Source: an uncultured Peptostreptococcaceae bacterium
GTDB taxonomy: Bacteria; Bacillota; Clostridia; Peptostreptococcales; Peptostreptococcaceae
Length of the DNA stretch: 38,985 nucleotides
Assembly: GCA_944383455.1 (NCBI GenBank)
Contig: CALWPP010000013.1
Span: 1-38,985 of the forward strand
Direction of reading: 5' to 3'
Below the pieces are notes generated by a model, which saw nothing but the letters and a program-made list of their open reading frames with translations, was not told where the DNA came from and did no database searches. A program made the position numbers and the translations under genes. The stretch's first letter is position 1. Each line of letters begins with the position of its first letter. Shown here in pieces: positions 7,286 through 18,923 of the stretch.

Positions 7286-8623
7286 CTAATGAACAAAAAT
7301 AAATTTAATTACAAATAAAATAGAAAGTAGTATTAATGATAAATTAATCTCAGATTTTTTGTTAGTTACAAGCTTTAATACTGTAAACGAAACTATACCA
7401 AATATAATCCCATCAGCTATACTATAAGCAAATGGCATCATTACAAAAGTTAAAAATGCTGGTATTGCATTAGTAAAATCTGAAAAATCTATCTCATTTA
7501 ATGAACTTGCCATCATAACACCAACTATTATTAAAACTGGAGCTGTTGCTTGAGTTGGTATAGCAGTAAATAATGGTGCAAAAAATAATGATACTAAAAA
7601 TAATATTCCTGTAGTAACTGCTGTTAATCCAGTTCTTCCACCTTCTCCAATTCCTGCGGCGCTTTCCACATATGAAGTTACAGTTGATGTTCCAAGTAAT
7701 GCTCCCAATGTTGTTGCTATTGCATCAGCAAATAAAGCTTTTTTAGCTCTAGGTAGTTTTCCATCTTTATCTAATAAATTACCTTTTGATGCAACCCCTA
7801 TTAAACAACCAACAGTATCAAATAAATCTACAAATAAAAAAGTAAATACAACTACTACCATTTCTAAACTAAATATTTCATCTAAAGGAACTTTAACAGC
7901 TTCTAAAAATAAAGGTTTTATTGAAGGAGCACTTGATACTATCCCATTAGGAAGTGCTACAAGTCCAAGAGCCATACCTAAAGCAGAAATTAAAATCATT
8001 GATACTAAAAATGCACCTTTTACATTTTTAGATAATAGTATTCCTGCAAGAAGTATTCCAAATATAGTTAATAATACTAAAGGGTCTTGTAGGTTTCCAA
8101 GTGCCAGTATTGTATCCCCATTTACTACTATCCCAGCATTTGAAAGTCCAATAAAAGCTATAAAAAGTCCAATTCCAGCAGTTACTGAATGTTTTAGTAC
8201 TGGTGGAATACATTCAATTATTTTTTCTCTAACATTTGTTATTGTAAGTACTATAAATATAATTCCTTCTATTAAAACTGCACAAAGAGCAAATTGCCAA
8301 CTATGCCCCATACTAAGTACAACGGTATAGGCAAAAAACGCATTAAGTCCCATACCCGGAGCTAGTGCTATTGGGTAATTAGCTAAAACTCCCATAACCA
8401 TACTTCCTATAAAAGCAGATATTGCAGTTGCTGCAAAAACTGCATTTTTGTCCATTCCCGTTTCTGATAATATAGAAGAATTCACAACCAATATGTAAGC
8501 CATAGTCATAAAAGTTGTTATACCCGCTAAAATTTCTGTTTTTACATTAGTATTATTTGCCGATAAATTAAAAACTCTTTCCAAGATAGTATCATTATTT
8601 TGTACTAAATTTACCTTTTGCAT
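7286..8623 (-). CDS. NCS2 family guanine/hypoxanthine-type permease (AzgA-like)
   Basis: A 445-residue membrane protein of the AzgA/PbuG branch of nucleobase transporters. Motifs seen are the PGMGLNAFFAYTVV segment in TM3, the FLFVDLFDTVG segment, and TVTSYVESAAGIGEGGRTGLTAV, which are characteristic of this branch. The ATG is preceded by GGAGG. Members take up guanine, hypoxanthine or adenine by cation symport across the cytoplasmic membrane. It follows guaA on the same strand but has its own promoter (8673-8701), and guaA has its own terminator between them, so it is a separate unit. No purine riboswitch was found in its leader; the promoter instead carries an inverted repeat. Confidence 0.92.
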   Translation of the reverse strand: MQKVNLVQNNDTILERVFNLSANNTNVKTEILAGITTFMTMAYILVVNSSILSETGMDKNAVFAATAISAFIGSMVMGVLANYPIALAPGMGLNAFFAYTVVLSMGHSWQFALCAVLIEGIIFIVLTITNVREKIIECIPPVLKHSVTAGIGLFIAFIGLSNAGIVVNGDTILALGNLQDPLVLLTIFGILLAGILLSKNVKGAFLVSMILISALGMALGLVALPNGIVSSAPSIKPLFLEAVKVPLDEIFSLEMVVVVFTFLFVDLFDTVGCLIGVASKGNLLDKDGKLPRAKKALFADAIATTLGALLGTSTVTSYVESAAGIGEGGRTGLTAVTTGILFLVSLFFAPLFTAIPTQATAPVLIIVGVMMASSLNEIDFSDFTNAIPAFLTFVMMPFAYSIADGIIFGIVSFTVLKLVTNKKSEINLSLILLSILFVIKFIFVH

Positions 8624-8666
8624 AATTCCTCCAAATAATTATTTTTATACTATTGATTTTAATTAT

Positions 8667-8688
8667 AGAATAATTATAATATTATTCT
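8667..8688. promoter_or_regulatory. Inverted repeat over the -10 of the NCS2 permease promoter
   Basis: AGAATAAT (8667-8674) and ATTATTCT (8681-8688) are perfect inverted arms separated by six bases, and overlap the -10 hexamer at 8673-8678. The arrangement is that of a repressor operator. It does not resemble the Bacillus PurR box, so the regulator is unknown. Confidence 0.4.
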
Positions 8689-8701
8689 ATTTATATTTCA
8701 A
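8673..8701 (-). promoter_or_regulatory. Promoter of the NCS2 permease gene
   Basis: TTGAAA at 8701-8696, 17-base spacer, perfect TATAAT at 8678-8673 on the minus strand. The expected start near 8666 gives a leader of about 43 bases. Confidence 0.75.
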
Positions 8702-8756
8702 TATATTTCGTCTATTTTTTTATTATTTTACATTTAATATTCGTGTATTTATTGAT

Positions 8757-8797
8757 AAAAAAATGAGATAAAACTATAAATAGTATTTATCTCATCT
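8757..8797 (-). terminator. Terminator of guaBA
   Basis: An imperfect 14-15 bp hairpin (arms about 8763-8778 and 8781-8795) built on ATGAGATAAA/TTTATCTCAT, followed on the minus strand by seven Ts. It starts about 10 bases beyond the guaA stop codon. Confidence 0.8.
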
Positions 8798-8807
8798 TTC
8801 TAATATA

Positions 8808-10340
8808 TTATTCCCACTCAATAGTTCCTGGAGGCTTACTAGTTATATCGTATACAACTCTATTTGCTCCATCAACTTCATTTACTATTCTATTAGATAT
8901 TTTTTCTAAAACATCATAAGGCATTTTGTACCAATCAGAAGTCATTCCATCAGAAGAAGTTACTGCTCTTATACCTACTAAGTAAGCATAAGTTCTCTCA
9001 TCCCCCATAACTCCAACAGTTTTAACATCTGGTAAAGTTGCAAATGCTTGCCATATATCTTTGTATAAATTATGCTCTTTTAAGACTTCCATATAAATAG
9101 CATCAGCTTCTCTTAATATATCGCACTTTTCTTTTGTAACTTCACCTATAACTCTTATTCCAAGTCCTGGACCTGGGAATGGATGTCTAAATATTAAATC
9201 TTCATCTATCCCAAGTTCTAATCCTATTTTTCTAACCTCATCTTTAAATAGTTCTCTTAAAGGTTCAACTATTTCAAATTCAATATCTTCTGGTATTCCA
9301 CCAACATTATGATGAGATTTTATAGTTGCTGCTTCTCCGTGACCACTTTCAACAACATCAGGATAAATAGTACCTTGAACTAAAAAGTCCATTTTACCAA
9401 GTTTATTAGACTCTTCTTCAAAAACTCTTATAAACTCCTCACCTATTATTTTTCTTTTAGCTTCTGGTTCTGTTATTCCTTTTAATTTTGATAAAAACCT
9501 ATCCTCACAATTAACTCTTATTAAGTTCATATCAAATTTATCTCTGAAAATTCTTTCAACATCATTTCCTTCATTTTTTCTAAGAAGTCCGTGGTCAACA
9601 AACACACAAGTTAAATTATCTCCAATAGCTTTATGAACTAAAACGGCAGCAACAGAGCTATCTACTCCACCACTTAAAGCACATAAAACTTTTTTATCTC
9701 CTATTATTTCTTTTAATTCTTTAACTTTATCAGTTATAAATGAATCTGTTGTCCAATCTCCACTCACTTTACAAACATTATATAAGAAGTTTCTTAAAAC
9801 TTTATCTCCTTCTTTACAATGTTCAACTTCTGGGTGAAATTGTACTCCATATAAATTTTTTTCAGAATTTTGCATTGCAGCGACTGGGCAATCTTTAGTA
9901 TGAGCAACTGATATAAACCCTTCTGGTAATACATCTATTAAATCAGTATGACTCATCCAAACTGTATTTGTAGTTATCCCTTCAAATAAAGGAGATTTTT
10001 CGTAAGTTATTGAAGTTTTTCCGTACTCTTTTTCGCTATTATTTCCTTTTCTTACATTTCCACCTAATATATGTGCCATAACTTGAATTCCATAGCATAT
10101 CCCAAGTATTGGTACACCTATTTCAAAAATTTCTTTTGCTATTTTTGGAGAGTCGCTTAAATAAGCACTATTTGGACCACCAGTAAAAATTATACCTTTT
10201 GGATTTTTAGCTTTTATAGTTTCTATATCAGTAGTATATGGAATTATTTCGCAGTATACATTGTTTTCTCTTACTCTTCTTGCTATTAATTGGTTATATT
10301 GTCCTCCAAAATCAACAACTAAGACTAATTCGTGCTTCAT
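8808..10340 (-). CDS. guaA: GMP synthase (glutamine-hydrolysing)
   Basis: A 510-residue enzyme that converts XMP, ATP and glutamine to GMP. Domains in order: class I glutamine amidotransferase (about 1-190) with the nucleophile in GICYGIQ and the triad histidine/glutamate in [11 protein letters not shown]-pyrophosphatase (about 200-390) with the P-loop [12 protein letters not shown]; and the C-terminal dimerisation domain ending in KPPGTIEWE, the usual conserved tail. Full length for the family. The ATG follows the guaB stop by one base, and its Shine-Dalgarno AAGGAG lies inside the end of guaB, so the two are translationally linked and share the guanine riboswitch upstream of guaB. Confidence 0.98.
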   Translation of the reverse strand: MKHELVLVVDFGGQYNQLIARRVRENNVYCEIIPYTTDIETIKAKNPKGIIFTGGPNSAYLSDSPKIAKEIFEIGVPILGICYGIQVMAHILGGNVRKGNNSEKEYGKTSITYEKSPLFEGITTNTVWMSHTDLIDVLPEGFISVAHTKDCPVAAMQNSEKNLYGVQFHPEVEHCKEGDKVLRNFLYNVCKVSGDWTTDSFITDKVKELKEIIGDKKVLCALSGGVDSSVAAVLVHKAIGDNLTCVFVDHGLLRKNEGNDVERIFRDKFDMNLIRVNCEDRFLSKLKGITEPEAKRKIIGEEFIRVFEEESNKLGKMDFLVQGTIYPDVVESGHGEAATIKSHHNVGGIPEDIEFEIVEPLRELFKDEVRKIGLELGIDEDLIFRHPFPGPGLGIRVIGEVTKEKCDILREADAIYMEVLKEHNLYKDIWQAFATLPDVKTVGVMGDERTYAYLVGIRAVTSSDGMTSDWYKMPYDVLEKISNRIVNEVDGANRVVYDITSKPPGTIEWE

Positions 10341-10341
10341 A

Positions 10342-11817
<1,476 letters not shown>

Positions 11818-11860
11818 TCATCTATCATATTTTAAGTTAAATTTATCCGAATAATAAAAT

Positions 11861-11903
11861 AACCTGTATAACAATTTCTAAAAGTGAAATTACTATACAG
11901 GTT
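11861..11903 (-). terminator. Riboswitch-controlled terminator before guaB
   Basis: A two-part hairpin: outer arms AACCTGTATA/TATACAGGTT and inner arms AATTTC/GAAATT with a seven-base loop. On the minus strand it is followed by ATTTTATTATT, a moderately U-rich tail. The 5' half (11884-11895) is also complementary to the 3' side of the aptamer and sequence just after it, so the terminator and an antiterminator exclude each other. Confidence 0.75.
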
Positions 11904-11908
11904 GCTTC

Positions 11909-11974
11909 AAACACATCGATTATAGCCAACGTATAGGGAACTAATTATCAGCCTATACATTTACTTAAGTGTTT
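11909..11974 (-). other. Folded segment between aptamer and terminator
   Basis: Between the aptamer and the terminator the leader can fold into nested stems: outer AAACAC/GTGTTT (11974-11969 with 11914-11909) and an inner 7-bp stem GTATAGG/CCTATAC (11958-11952 with 11937-11931). It may form the top of the antiterminator, whose base is the pairing of 11988-11977 with 11895-11884. No known aptamer consensus was recognised in it. Confidence 0.4.
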
Positions 11975-11981
11975 CATAATA

Positions 11982-12059
11982 ATTTCACCCATAGTCAAAA
12001 TATTTACGGTATTTCGGTAGAAACTTCCAGACCATATCTCTGGTTATATACAAGTGATT
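11982..12059 (-). ncRNA. Purine riboswitch aptamer, guanine type
   Basis: On the minus strand the three-way-junction aptamer is clear: P2 arms CCAGA/TCTGG closing the loop GATATGG, junction AGTTTCTACC, P3 with loop CCGTAAA, then junction GACTATG and the 3' side of P1 (GGGTGA) pairing with TCACTT. The loop-loop and junction bases match the family closely. The specificity position in GACTATG is C, which in this family selects guanine; adenine aptamers have U. It sits upstream of guaB-guaA with a terminator in between, so guanine binding should favour P1 and termination. Confidence 0.93.
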
Positions 12060-12082
12060 TTTTATATTGTTTTTAATGCGTG

Positions 12083-12116
12083 AGTATAATTTATCAAAAT
12101 TATTTATAAGTGTCAA
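12083..12116 (-). promoter_or_regulatory. Candidate promoter of the guaBA leader
   Basis: A perfect TTGACA lies at 12116-12111 on the minus strand. The -10 is less clear: TAAATT at 12093-12088 has the right 17-base spacing, while the better TATACT at 12088-12083 is 22 bases away. Either would start the transcript shortly before the guanine aptamer. The rest of the 456-base gap between guaB and groEL (12117-12226) is AT-rich sequence in which I see nothing else. Confidence 0.5.
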
Positions 12117-12226
12117 TAATATTTTAAATAAAATATATAAACTAATTTAGGAAATCGTATTTATTTTTGTAGATATGTAAATTATTTTGTCAAAGTATGT
12201 TTTTTATAAAAATATATAAATGATAA

Positions 12227-12259
12227 AAAAAGAGAATTAGAAAACCTAATTCTCTTTTT
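12227..12259 (-). terminator. Terminator of groESL
   Basis: Arms 12227-12240 and 12246-12259 are perfectly complementary over 14 bp with a five-base loop, and are followed on the minus strand by T residues. It begins two bases after the groEL stop codon. Confidence 0.9.
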
Positions 12260-12261
12260 AA

Positions 12262-14189
<1,928 letters not shown>

Positions 14190-14245
14190 AAAACTTTCCT
14201 CCCAAAACTAATTTTATGTAGAAAAAAATAGTATATTATCGTTTT

Positions 14246-14272
14246 TTATCACTCTAATATTAAGAGTGCTAA
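14246..14272. promoter_or_regulatory. CIRCE element (HrcA operator)
   Basis: The two 9-base arms are TTAGCACTC and GAGTGATAA (minus-strand reading) with a 9-base spacer TTAATATTA. The consensus is TTAGCACTC-N9-GAGTGCTAA, so there is a single mismatch. It lies just after the predicted transcription start of groESL, the usual place for HrcA repression. hrcA itself is not in the window. Confidence 0.95.
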
Positions 14273-14280
14273 CAAGATTA

Positions 14281-14309
14281 ATAATATACTATTTTGGTTT
14301 GATTTTCAA
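14281..14309 (-). promoter_or_regulatory. Sigma-A promoter of groESL
   Basis: TTGAAA at 14309-14304, 17-base spacer, TATTAT at 14286-14281 on the minus strand. The predicted start, near 14274, falls at the edge of the CIRCE element. The promoter begins eight bases beyond the cardiolipin synthase stop codon; no terminator is visible between them. Confidence 0.75.
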
Positions 14310-14316
14310 TAGTTTT

Positions 14317-15780
14317 TTATAAAATTGGTGAAAATAGTCTTGATACAGACTCTTTAAATTTTATAAGCTTACTTCTTTGACTAAAATCTTTTAATTTTAA
14401 TTCTTCACATTCTTTTAAATCGTTATAAAAATCATTTATAAAAATATTTACAACTTCTTTATCATATATAAAAGAATTTATCTCAAAATTAACCATAAAA
14501 CTTCTAATATCCATATTGCAAGAACCAGTTGAAACTACTTCATCATCTATTATTATTAACTTCGAGTGAATAAATCCATTTTTATAAAGAAATACTCTAC
14601 CACCACATCTTAAAATATCATCAAAATATGAGTAAGATGCAGTATTTACTACTTTATGGTCTGGTATTTTTGGAAAAATAATTTTTACATCAACTCCACT
14701 TAATAAAGCACTTTTTAAAGCTTTCAAAATACTATCATCCGGAATAAAATATGGAGTTTCTATGTAAATACTTTTTTTAGCCTTAGAAATCAACATAAAA
14801 TAAGCGTAATAAATAGACTCAAAATCACTATCTGGTCCACTTGAAACTATCTGTATTCTAGAACTTCCTACGTTATTTATTTTTGGAAAATACTTTTTAG
14901 AAAGTAATACTTCTTTAGTTGAGTAGTACCAATCAGTTGAAAACACCATCTGAAGCATATAAGATGACGTACCTTCAATTTTTATGTGGGTATCTCTCCA
15001 ATACCCAAATTTTTTACTTTTTCCTAAGTACTCATCTCCAATATTTATACCACCCATATAACTTATTTTTCCATCTATTACTACTATTTTTCTATGATTT
15101 CTATAATTTATCCTTCCAAAAAATATAGGAAATTTATCAGGATAAAAAGCTTTTACTGTGATATTATTGTTTTTCATTTCTTTAAAGTAATTTCTCTTAA
15201 ATAAGAATCTCCAACAACCAACATTGTCGTATAATACTTTTATCTCAAGTCCTTCATTTGCTTTTTTAATTAAAGCTTCTTTTAATTTATTTCCAATTTC
15301 ACATTCCTTTATAATAAAGTATTCTAGATGAATATAGTCTTTTGCATTTTCTATATCTTTTAGTAAGTCTTTAAACTTTTCATTTCCATCTTTATATACT
15401 TTAATTTTATTATTTGACGTAAATGGGAATTTACCTGTATTAAGAAGTAAATTTATTAATCTTTTTTCTATAAAACTTTCATTTATTTTATTTAATTCTT
15501 TTTTTTCTATATTTATTATTTCAGTTATTTCATCAGAGTTTTCAAAAAGTGTTTTTATATTATCTGATAGCTTTTTTGTTTTTAGAAGTTTTCGTCTTCT
15601 TAAATTCCTCCCAAAAATGGCATAAATAATAACTCCCCCAACTGGAAACAATATAAAAATAAGTAACCAAATAATAGTTTTTATAGGGTCTCTATTTTCT
15701 AAAATTATTTTTAGTAAAATATAAGCTCCTATTAAGTAAGATATTATTAATCCTAAAAATAATATATTTTTAGTGTCCAT
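14317..15780 (-). CDS. cls: Cardiolipin synthase (phospholipase D family)
   Basis: A 487-residue membrane enzyme that condenses two phosphatidylglycerol molecules to cardiolipin and glycerol. Two N-terminal transmembrane helices (about 5-25 and 34-56) are followed by two PLD domains with HKD motifs: His229-x-Lys231-x4-Asp236 in NHRKIVVIDGK, and His405-x-Lys407-x4-Asp412 in IHSKLIIIDDE. This is the standard architecture and length of bacterial Cls. AAGGAG precedes the ATG. It lies 16 bases after the glycosylase gene and is probably transcribed with it. Confidence 0.95.
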   Translation of the reverse strand: MDTKNILFLGLIISYLIGAYILLKIILENRDPIKTIIWLLIFILFPVGGVIIYAIFGRNLRRRKLLKTKKLSDNIKTLFENSDEITEIINIEKKELNKINESFIEKRLINLLLNTGKFPFTSNNKIKVYKDGNEKFKDLLKDIENAKDYIHLEYFIIKECEIGNKLKEALIKKANEGLEIKVLYDNVGCWRFLFKRNYFKEMKNNNITVKAFYPDKFPIFFGRINYRNHRKIVVIDGKISYMGGINIGDEYLGKSKKFGYWRDTHIKIEGTSSYMLQMVFSTDWYYSTKEVLLSKKYFPKINNVGSSRIQIVSSGPDSDFESIYYAYFMLISKAKKSIYIETPYFIPDDSILKALKSALLSGVDVKIIFPKIPDHKVVNTASYSYFDDILRCGGRVFLYKNGFIHSKLIIIDDEVVSTGSCNMDIRSFMVNFEINSFIYDKEVVNIFINDFYNDLKECEELKLKDFSQRSKLIKFKESVSRLFSPIL

Positions 15781-15796
15781 TTTTGTCTCCTTTTTA

Positions 15797-16672
15797 TTAT
15801 TTTCCTATTCCAAGTTCTCTTGCATAGTAAAATAAATATTGTTGTGCATATCCTGATAAGTCTTCAAACTTTTCTACTGCATATTTTCTTATTTTAGGAA
15901 GTGATAAATCCTCATCAACGTAAAATTCTTGCATAACTCTTTTTACCCAAACATCAACTGGGAAAGTGTCAAACTTTTGCATTCCAAAAAGAGCTATACA
16001 ATCTCCTACTTTTGCACCTACTCCATTAAATTTTAAAAGTTCTTTTAAGCATTCTTCAGTCGATAAATTTCTATAATTACTAACATCATCATTTTCATTT
16101 ATTATTCTTTCAACTGTAGTTTTTATGTACTTATCCCTAAATCCAGTTTGACAAGCTCTTATTTCTTCAGTAGTAGCTTTATTTAAATCTTTTGCTGTTG
16201 GGAATGAATAGTACTCTTTACCATTATATTCTCCTATAAACTCTCCATAAGTTCTTGATAAATTATTTATAGCTCTTTGTATCATAGGTATTCTATTGTT
16301 TGATGATATTATAAAAGAAATTAACATCTCAAAACTATCTTGCTTTAAAATTCTAATTCCATATCCAAATTCAGTAGCTTTTTCAAGATGCTCGTCCATA
16401 TTTCTTAACTTTTCTTTTATAGCTTTGTAATCAGTTTTTAAATCAAAATAATCATACCAAATATTATTAAAGTCTTCTAAGTTAGTATTATTTAGATAAA
16501 CTAAATTCCCTTCTTTTTTAACGTTTAATATTTTACCTTCAACAACTCCTGTGTATGAGTCGTCTTCCTCTTTTATCCATCTAAAACATTGACCACACTC
16601 AAATATGTGTTTTGGTTCAAAATCTTCTATATCCTCAAGTATAACACTATTTCCTTTTTCATAAACTTTCAT
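15797..16672 (-). CDS. ogg: 8-oxoguanine DNA glycosylase/AP lyase
   Basis: A 291-residue base-excision repair enzyme of the OGG1 family, of the type described from clostridia. The helix-hairpin-helix-GPD region is FNGVGAKVGDCIALFGMQKFDTFPVDVW; Lys221 and Asp240 are spaced exactly like the catalytic Lys249 and Asp268 of human OGG1. An N-terminal domain of about 110 residues precedes the helical core. It removes 8-oxoG paired with C and nicks the strand. Start supported by AAGGAG. First gene of a likely ogg-cls unit behind a promoter at 16708-16737. Confidence 0.92.
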   Translation of the reverse strand: MKVYEKGNSVILEDIEDFEPKHIFECGQCFRWIKEEDDSYTGVVEGKILNVKKEGNLVYLNNTNLEDFNNIWYDYFDLKTDYKAIKEKLRNMDEHLEKATEFGYGIRILKQDSFEMLISFIISSNNRIPMIQRAINNLSRTYGEFIGEYNGKEYYSFPTAKDLNKATTEEIRACQTGFRDKYIKTTVERIINENDDVSNYRNLSTEECLKELLKFNGVGAKVGDCIALFGMQKFDTFPVDVWVKRVMQEFYVDEDLSLPKIRKYAVEKFEDLSGYAQQYLFYYARELGIGK

Positions 16673-16707
16673 AAATATTTTCTCCTTATTATTTGTTTAT
16701 AATTCTA

Positions 16708-16737
16708 ATTTTACCCATTTTGATATATAAAAATCAA
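16708..16737 (-). promoter_or_regulatory. Candidate promoter of ogg-cls
   Basis: TTGATT at 16737-16732, 18-base spacer, TAAAAT at 16713-16708 on the minus strand, about 35 bases before the ogg start and just after the terminator of the kinase gene. Confidence 0.5.
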
Positions 16738-16749
16738 TCATAAAAATAA

Positions 16750-16785
16750 AAAACCACTCATCTAAAAATTTAGAAAAGTGGTTTT
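16750..16785 (-). terminator. Terminator of the two-component operon
   Basis: Arms AAAACCACT (16750-16758) and AGTGGTTTT (16777-16785), with an inner pairing around TCTAAA/TTTAGA, followed on the minus strand by a T-run. It lies about 30 bases beyond the histidine kinase stop. Confidence 0.8.
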
Positions 16786-16817
16786 GATTTTAAAACTAAT
16801 TAAAAATAAAACTTAAA

Positions 16818-18923
16818 TTACTTATTAAAGTTTATTAATACCTTAAATAAATCTCCATCTAAAACTATTTCAAAAGTACCATTTTGTAAAGTAACAAAAC
16901 TTTTTGCAATGGATAATCCTAGCCCACTTCCCTCAGTAGTTCTTGATTTATCTCCTCTTACAAATCTTTCTTCTATTTCATCAACTGTAAAATTAATCTC
17001 ATCTTTTGATATGTTTTTAAAACTTATACTAACACTATCAAAATTATTAAAAACATCAATATAAACTCTTGAGTTTTCTAAAGAATATTTAGTAATATTT
17101 ATAATTAAGTTTTCAAAAACTCTAAAGGTTCTTTGACTATCAAGTTTTAGTATTACTTTATCATCTGGCATATTAGTTTTTATTATAAGTGATTTTTCTT
17201 TTATTTTGTCATCAAGTTCAAATATAGTCTGCTTAATAAGAGATACAACGTCAACATCTACTAGATTTAAGTTTATGTTTCCACTATTTGCCCTACTTAC
17301 TTCAAACAAGTCCTCTATTAACACTTTTAATCTTTGTGATTTTTTATCTAATATTTCAATATATTCTTGTTGCTTTTCTTTTCCTAAATTTTCATCTTTA
17401 AGCAAATCTGTATAAGTTATTATAGAAGTTAGTGGAGTTTTTAAATCGTGACTAACGTTTGATATAAGTTCAGTTTTCATTTTTTCACTTTTTACTTCTT
17501 TATCAACTGCCTTTTTAAACCCTGATTTTATATCAAGTAAATTACTCTTTATCGAATTAAATACACCTAAGTCTTTATCTAAAGATATATTTAAGTTTCC
17601 ATTTGACATTTCTTCTGTAATATTTAAAAGTTCTTTGTATTCATTTTGTATTTTATCATAATTTTTCTTTATAATTACAAAAAGTCCTATTGTATAAGCT
17701 ATTGCAAAAAATACTCCTAACCACCACATAATACACATAATAACTACTACAAAATAATTTATAATTAGAATAATTACTAATTTTTTGTTATTTGTGTCTT
17801 TAAGGTCGAAATTTATTAAATAGTTATAAGCTAACTTTGATTTATTATATAAATATTTAAAAAATTTAACTATTAAAGAATTTGATTTTATATAGTCTAA
17901 AATCCCTACACTAAATATCTGCTTAACTAAAACAATTCCTAAATATAAAATACAATAATTTATAAACCAATATATAAAGTTTATTATATAATCTAAGGTT
18001 TTATGTTCTGTTAAATTATTTTCAAGTGTTTGTCTTATTATAATTTCTCCTGAACTAATAATAAATACAAGAGAAAATCCAACTAGAACTAATAATATTT
18101 CAAATGGTATCTTTGAGAATTTTTTAAATAAATTTGATTCATTTTGAAATTTATATGGTATAAAAAATGCTACTAAACAAAAAACTACAAAAAAAGGTAT
18201 TAAAATTTCTTGTGAAGCATAATTATACGCATTATAATTTTCGTAGTAGTAAATATTATAAATTGGGTCTTCAAAATTTAGTTGTTTAGGTATTGCATAA
18301 ATATATTTCATATTTTTTATAGGTTTTGACTCTAATATATCTGAATAGTAAGCTGTTTTTGCAGGATATATATGGTTTATAACATTACCTTTGGTTGCTC
18401 CATGTATTCTTTCTATTGTTAAATTTCCATAATTATCAAAATCCATAACTATATAAAAACTATAATAATTTTTTATATCTTCTATATTGCTATTATTATT
18501 TAAAAGTAATGTTAAATCTTTTGAGCTTCTTTTCTTAAAAATATTATTTTCTTTATTTAAAACATAGTAATCTAAACCCATGTAACTGCCTTCTAAAAGA
18601 TACTTCTTGTCAATTATATTATCATTAAAATTATTTTTTTCATTTTGTAAATCTTCTTGTGAATATTCACCTTGTTTAATATCAATTATAATATCTGAAG
18701 GCTTAATGTTTTTATCTTCATTACTTAAAATATCATAATATAAATAATAACTAATTTTGCCTAAATCATTTAATAAGTTTTCATCTTCATAAATATTTCC
18801 CTTATAATTATTACTTAATTTTTGTATTTTAGTATAAGACAAAATTATCCCTAAAGATAAAATAGTAACTATTAAAATACATATTATACTAGATGTTTTA
18901 TTGTTTTTCGATTTTGTAACCAA
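16818..18923 (-). CDS. Membrane sensor histidine kinase
   Basis: A 701-residue sensor. An N-terminal membrane helix (about 12-33) is followed by an extracytoplasmic region of about 200 residues, then a block of about six membrane helices (about 235-415), a short HAMP-like segment and the kinase core. The phosphoacceptor is His492 in ISNVSHDLKTPLTS. The N box is ENLIINITKYS and the G2 box EGSGLGLSIAKS; the expected G1 box (DxGxG) is not present, and KNISKDEI with ERFVRGDKSR stands there, as in a subgroup of Firmicute kinases. The start is a TTG inside the 3' end of the regulator gene (26-base overlap), so it is translated with it. The signal sensed is unknown. Confidence 0.88.
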   Translation of the reverse strand: MVTKSKNNKTSSIICILIVTILSLGIILSYTKIQKLSNNYKGNIYEDENLLNDLGKISYYLYYDILSNEDKNIKPSDIIIDIKQGEYSQEDLQNEKNNFNDNIIDKKYLLEGSYMGLDYYVLNKENNIFKKRSSKDLTLLLNNNSNIEDIKNYYSFYIVMDFDNYGNLTIERIHGATKGNVINHIYPAKTAYYSDILESKPIKNMKYIYAIPKQLNFEDPIYNIYYYENYNAYNYASQEILIPFFVVFCLVAFFIPYKFQNESNLFKKFSKIPFEILLVLVGFSLVFIISSGEIIIRQTLENNLTEHKTLDYIINFIYWFINYCILYLGIVLVKQIFSVGILDYIKSNSLIVKFFKYLYNKSKLAYNYLINFDLKDTNNKKLVIILIINYFVVVIMCIMWWLGVFFAIAYTIGLFVIIKKNYDKIQNEYKELLNITEEMSNGNLNISLDKDLGVFNSIKSNLLDIKSGFKKAVDKEVKSEKMKTELISNVSHDLKTPLTSIITYTDLLKDENLGKEKQQEYIEILDKKSQRLKVLIEDLFEVSRANSGNINLNLVDVDVVSLIKQTIFELDDKIKEKSLIIKTNMPDDKVILKLDSQRTFRVFENLIINITKYSLENSRVYIDVFNNFDSVSISFKNISKDEINFTVDEIEERFVRGDKSRTTEGSGLGLSIAKSFVTLQNGTFEIVLDGDLFKVLINFNK

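Noticed and set aside
8624..8807. Possible purine riboswitch before the NCS2 permease
   Set aside because: The junction bases TTTCTACC and the conserved loops are absent, and the promoter lies too close to the gene to allow an aptamer.
14246..14272. CIRCE element as a novel operator
   Set aside because: It is a standard HrcA site with one mismatch at the expected place; listed as a feature, not a finding.
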